Of a stretch of 7,096 bases of DNA, positions 5,935 to 7,096 are shown one piece after another. Under the pieces are notes generated by a model. It did not search any database, was not told the origin of the DNA, and saw nothing but the letters and a program-made list of their open reading frames with translations. Made by a program: the position numbers and the translations under genes. The stretch is from Actinomycetales bacterium Ga0077552 (GTDB taxonomy: Bacteria; Actinomycetota; Actinomycetes; Actinomycetales; Microbacteriaceae), in assembly GCA_001464255.1 (NCBI GenBank), contig LNFD01000317.1:1-7096 (forward strand). The letters run 5' to 3'. The first letter of the stretch is position 1; the number at the start of each line of letters is the position of its first letter.

Positions 5935-6714
5935 ATGACCCCCTTGACAGCAGTCGTGACCGGTGCCAGCTCGGGAATCGGGGCTGCCACGGCGCGGCTG
6001 CTGCGGGCCCACGGCTGGCGCGTCGTCGCCGTCGCGCGCCGGGCCGACCGCCTCGCGGCGCTCGCCGCCGAGACCGGATGCGAGACCGTCGTGGCCGACC
6101 TGACCGATGCGGCCGCGGTGGATGCCCTCCGCGCGCACATCGCCGCGACAGGCCCGATCCACGCCATCGTTGCCGTCGCGGGCGGCGCGATCGGCACCGA
6201 CACGGTCGAGTCGGCCGATGCCGCCGACTGGATGCGCATGTTCGACATCAACGTGCTCAGCGCGCAGCGGGTCATCAGCGCCCTGCTGCCCGCGCTGCGG
6301 GCCGGCGCGCGCCAGCGCGGCGTGGGCGACATCCTCGCCATCACGTCGACGGCCGGGCAGATCGCCTACGAGACGGGCGGCGGCTACAACGCCGCGAAGT
6401 TCGCCCTGCGCGGCATGATGCACGCCCTGCGGCTCGAGCTCGCGGGCGAGCCGCTGCGTGTCATGCAGGTGGCGCCGGGCATGGTGCGCACTGACGAGTT
6501 CGCCCTCAACCGCTTCGGCGGCGACGCCGAGAAGGTCGACGCGCTCTACGAGGGGGTCGAGCATCCCCTCACGGCGCACGACATCGCCGAGCTCGTGGTG
6601 CACGCGATCGAGGCTCCCGCCCACGTCAACGTCGACGAGCTGACCGTGCGCCCCGTCGCCCAGGCGGCGCAGCACAAGCTCATCCGCCGCCCGCTCGCGG
6701 TGCGCGAAGACTGA
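5935..6714 (+). CDS. Short-chain dehydrogenase/reductase (classical SDR, YdfG-like)
   Basis: A 259-residue NAD(P)-dependent oxidoreductase with a single Rossmann domain of normal length for classical SDRs. It shows the cofactor loop TGASSGIG (9-16), ARR (34-36) after the second strand, whose arginines favour NADP(H), VADLTD with Asp55, catalytic Asn106 in DINVL, Ser138 in ITSTAG, and Tyr151 and Lys155 in YNAAK. The end NVDELTVRPVAQ resembles the YdfG/serine-dehydrogenase-like group, which reduces or oxidises small hydroxy acids and aldehydes; the actual substrate cannot be read. The usual NNAG motif is replaced by AVAGG (80-84), losing the Asn. It is divergent from the acyltransferase (42 bases between start codons) and its stop is 10 bases from the end of the converging MFS gene, with no clear terminator between them. 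Confidence 0.93.
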   Translation: MTPLTAVVTGASSGIGAATARLLRAHGWRVVAVARRADRLAALAAETGCETVVADLTDAAAVDALRAHIAATGPIHAIVAVAGGAIGTDTVESADAADWMRMFDINVLSAQRVISALLPALRAGARQRGVGDILAITSTAGQIAYETGGGYNAAKFALRGMMHALRLELAGEPLRVMQVAPGMVRTDEFALNRFGGDAEKVDALYEGVEHPLTAHDIAELVVHAIEAPAHVNVDELTVRPVAQAAQHKLIRRPLAVRED

Positions 6715-6724
6715 GCCGGGCCCC

Positions 6725-7096
6725 TCACCGAGGCGCGTCGACCAGAGCGGGGTCGGCCGCGACGTCGCCGAAGGCGAGACGCGGCACGAACACGAGCGAG
6801 AGCGCCGCGACGAGCGCGGCCCCGCCGCAGATCGCGAACACGACGAGGTAGCCGAGCAGGCTCGACGCCGTCTCGGTCACGGCCTGGCCCGCCGCCAGCA
6901 CGAGCACGACCGCGAAGATCGCGCTCGCGAACGCCCCGCCGATGGTCTTGGTCGTGTTCGTGAGCCCGGTCGCGATGCCCGTCTGGCCGAGCGGCGCCGC
7001 GGCCGCGGCGGCGGCGGGCAGGGCCGCGACGAGCGCGGCCCCGCCGCAGATCGCGAACACGACGAGGTAGCCGAGCAGGCTCGATGCCGTCTCGGT
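6725..7096 (-). CDS. C-terminal part of an MFS transporter, containing an internal repeat; 5' end beyond the window
   Basis: The 123 visible residues are the end of a major facilitator superfamily transporter, probably a proton-driven exporter or sugar-efflux type. The segment GQTGIATGLTNTTKTIGG is the glycine-rich antiporter-like signature found near the start of the penultimate helices in this superfamily. It is followed by two hydrophobic helices and a short hydrophilic end (PRLAFGDVAADPALVDAPR). The reading frame is open to the right edge; a GTG at 7060 lies inside a helix and is not a credible start. Residues 1-26 (beginning TETASSLLGYLV, ending GGAALVAAL) are repeated exactly at 74-99. 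In a normal transporter that text should occur once, as the last helix; here the first copy runs straight into an alanine-rich stretch and the antiporter motif. This is either an in-frame 73-residue duplication or a misjoined sequence end. Substrate is unknown. Confidence 0.8.
   Translation of the reverse strand, partial: TETASSLLGYLVVFAICGGAALVAALPAAAAAAAPLGQTGIATGLTNTTKTIGGAFASAIFAVVLVLAAGQAVTETASSLLGYLVVFAICGGAALVAALSLVFVPRLAFGDVAADPALVDAPR
6804..6877 (+). repeat. Direct repeat, copy 1 (74 bases, in the MFS gene)
   Basis: Identical to 7023-7096 except for one base (C at 6866, T at 7085). The offset is 219 bases, a multiple of three, so the reading frame is kept; the single difference is a silent alanine codon change. 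This copy sits at the natural place of the last membrane helix. The downstream boundary in the gene's direction falls in the middle of an alanine codon. Confidence 0.9.
7023..7096 (+). repeat. Direct repeat, copy 2 (74 bases, at the right window edge)
   Basis: Second copy of the repeat at 6804-6877. It runs to the last base of the window, so its true length is unknown and could be longer. It joins directly to a GC-rich alanine tract at about 6993-7022. Confidence 0.9.

Noticed and set aside
4728..6344. Minus-strand 538-residue open frame, and another at 5902-6675 opposite the dehydrogenase
   Set aside because: Both are out of frame with, or antisense to, genes with complete catalytic motifs.
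6725..7060. A stand-alone 111-residue membrane protein starting at GTG 7060
   Set aside because: The frame is open through the right edge and the sequence is the end of a longer transporter, with the GTG inside a helix.
1..7096. tRNA, rRNA, insertion sequence, CRISPR array or attachment site
   Set aside because: No cloverleaf, rRNA-like stretch, transposase motif or regularly spaced repeats were seen. The only sizeable direct repeat is the one inside the MFS gene.

Overview
The window looks like ordinary chromosome from a high-GC actinobacterium, most likely a member of the Microbacteriaceae or a close relative. The reasons are the very strong G/C bias at third codon positions, the tight gene packing, promoter -10 hexamers placed exactly where leaderless transcripts would begin, and the style of the proteins (a MetY-MetX pair, and an all-membrane sensor kinase with an HDTVLATL histidine box). 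This assignment is inference from composition and remembered families, not from a search.

From right to left on the minus strand there is an acyltransferase-3 membrane protein (4774-5892), then metY (3357-4676), metX (2070-3269), a secreted lipoprotein of unknown function (1162-2067) and a membrane sensor histidine kinase cut by the left edge (1-1127). A short-chain dehydrogenase (5935-6714) lies on the plus strand, divergent from the acyltransferase. It converges on the 3' end of an MFS transporter (6725-7096, minus) that is cut by the right edge. No intergenic stretch exceeds 100 bases.

The functional core is the direct-sulfhydrylation branch of methionine synthesis. MetX acetylates homoserine, and MetY replaces the acetate with sulfide to give homocysteine. 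metY has a recognisable promoter and Shine-Dalgarno sequence. metX follows after an 87-base spacer holding two perfect inverted repeats, one of which ends one base before the metX start codon. The lipoprotein starts 2 bases after the metX stop and the kinase 34 bases later, so the methionine genes may share a transcript with an envelope protein and a two-component system.

I found no mobile element, RNA gene, CRISPR array, riboswitch or clearly new defence or metabolic system. The points most worth a second look are an in-frame 74-base near-perfect direct repeat in the MFS gene that reaches the right edge (a real duplication or an assembly artefact), the mirror-symmetric pair of candidate leaderless promoters between 5892 and 5935, the hairpins between metY and metX, and an internal duplication with paired cysteines in the lipoprotein.
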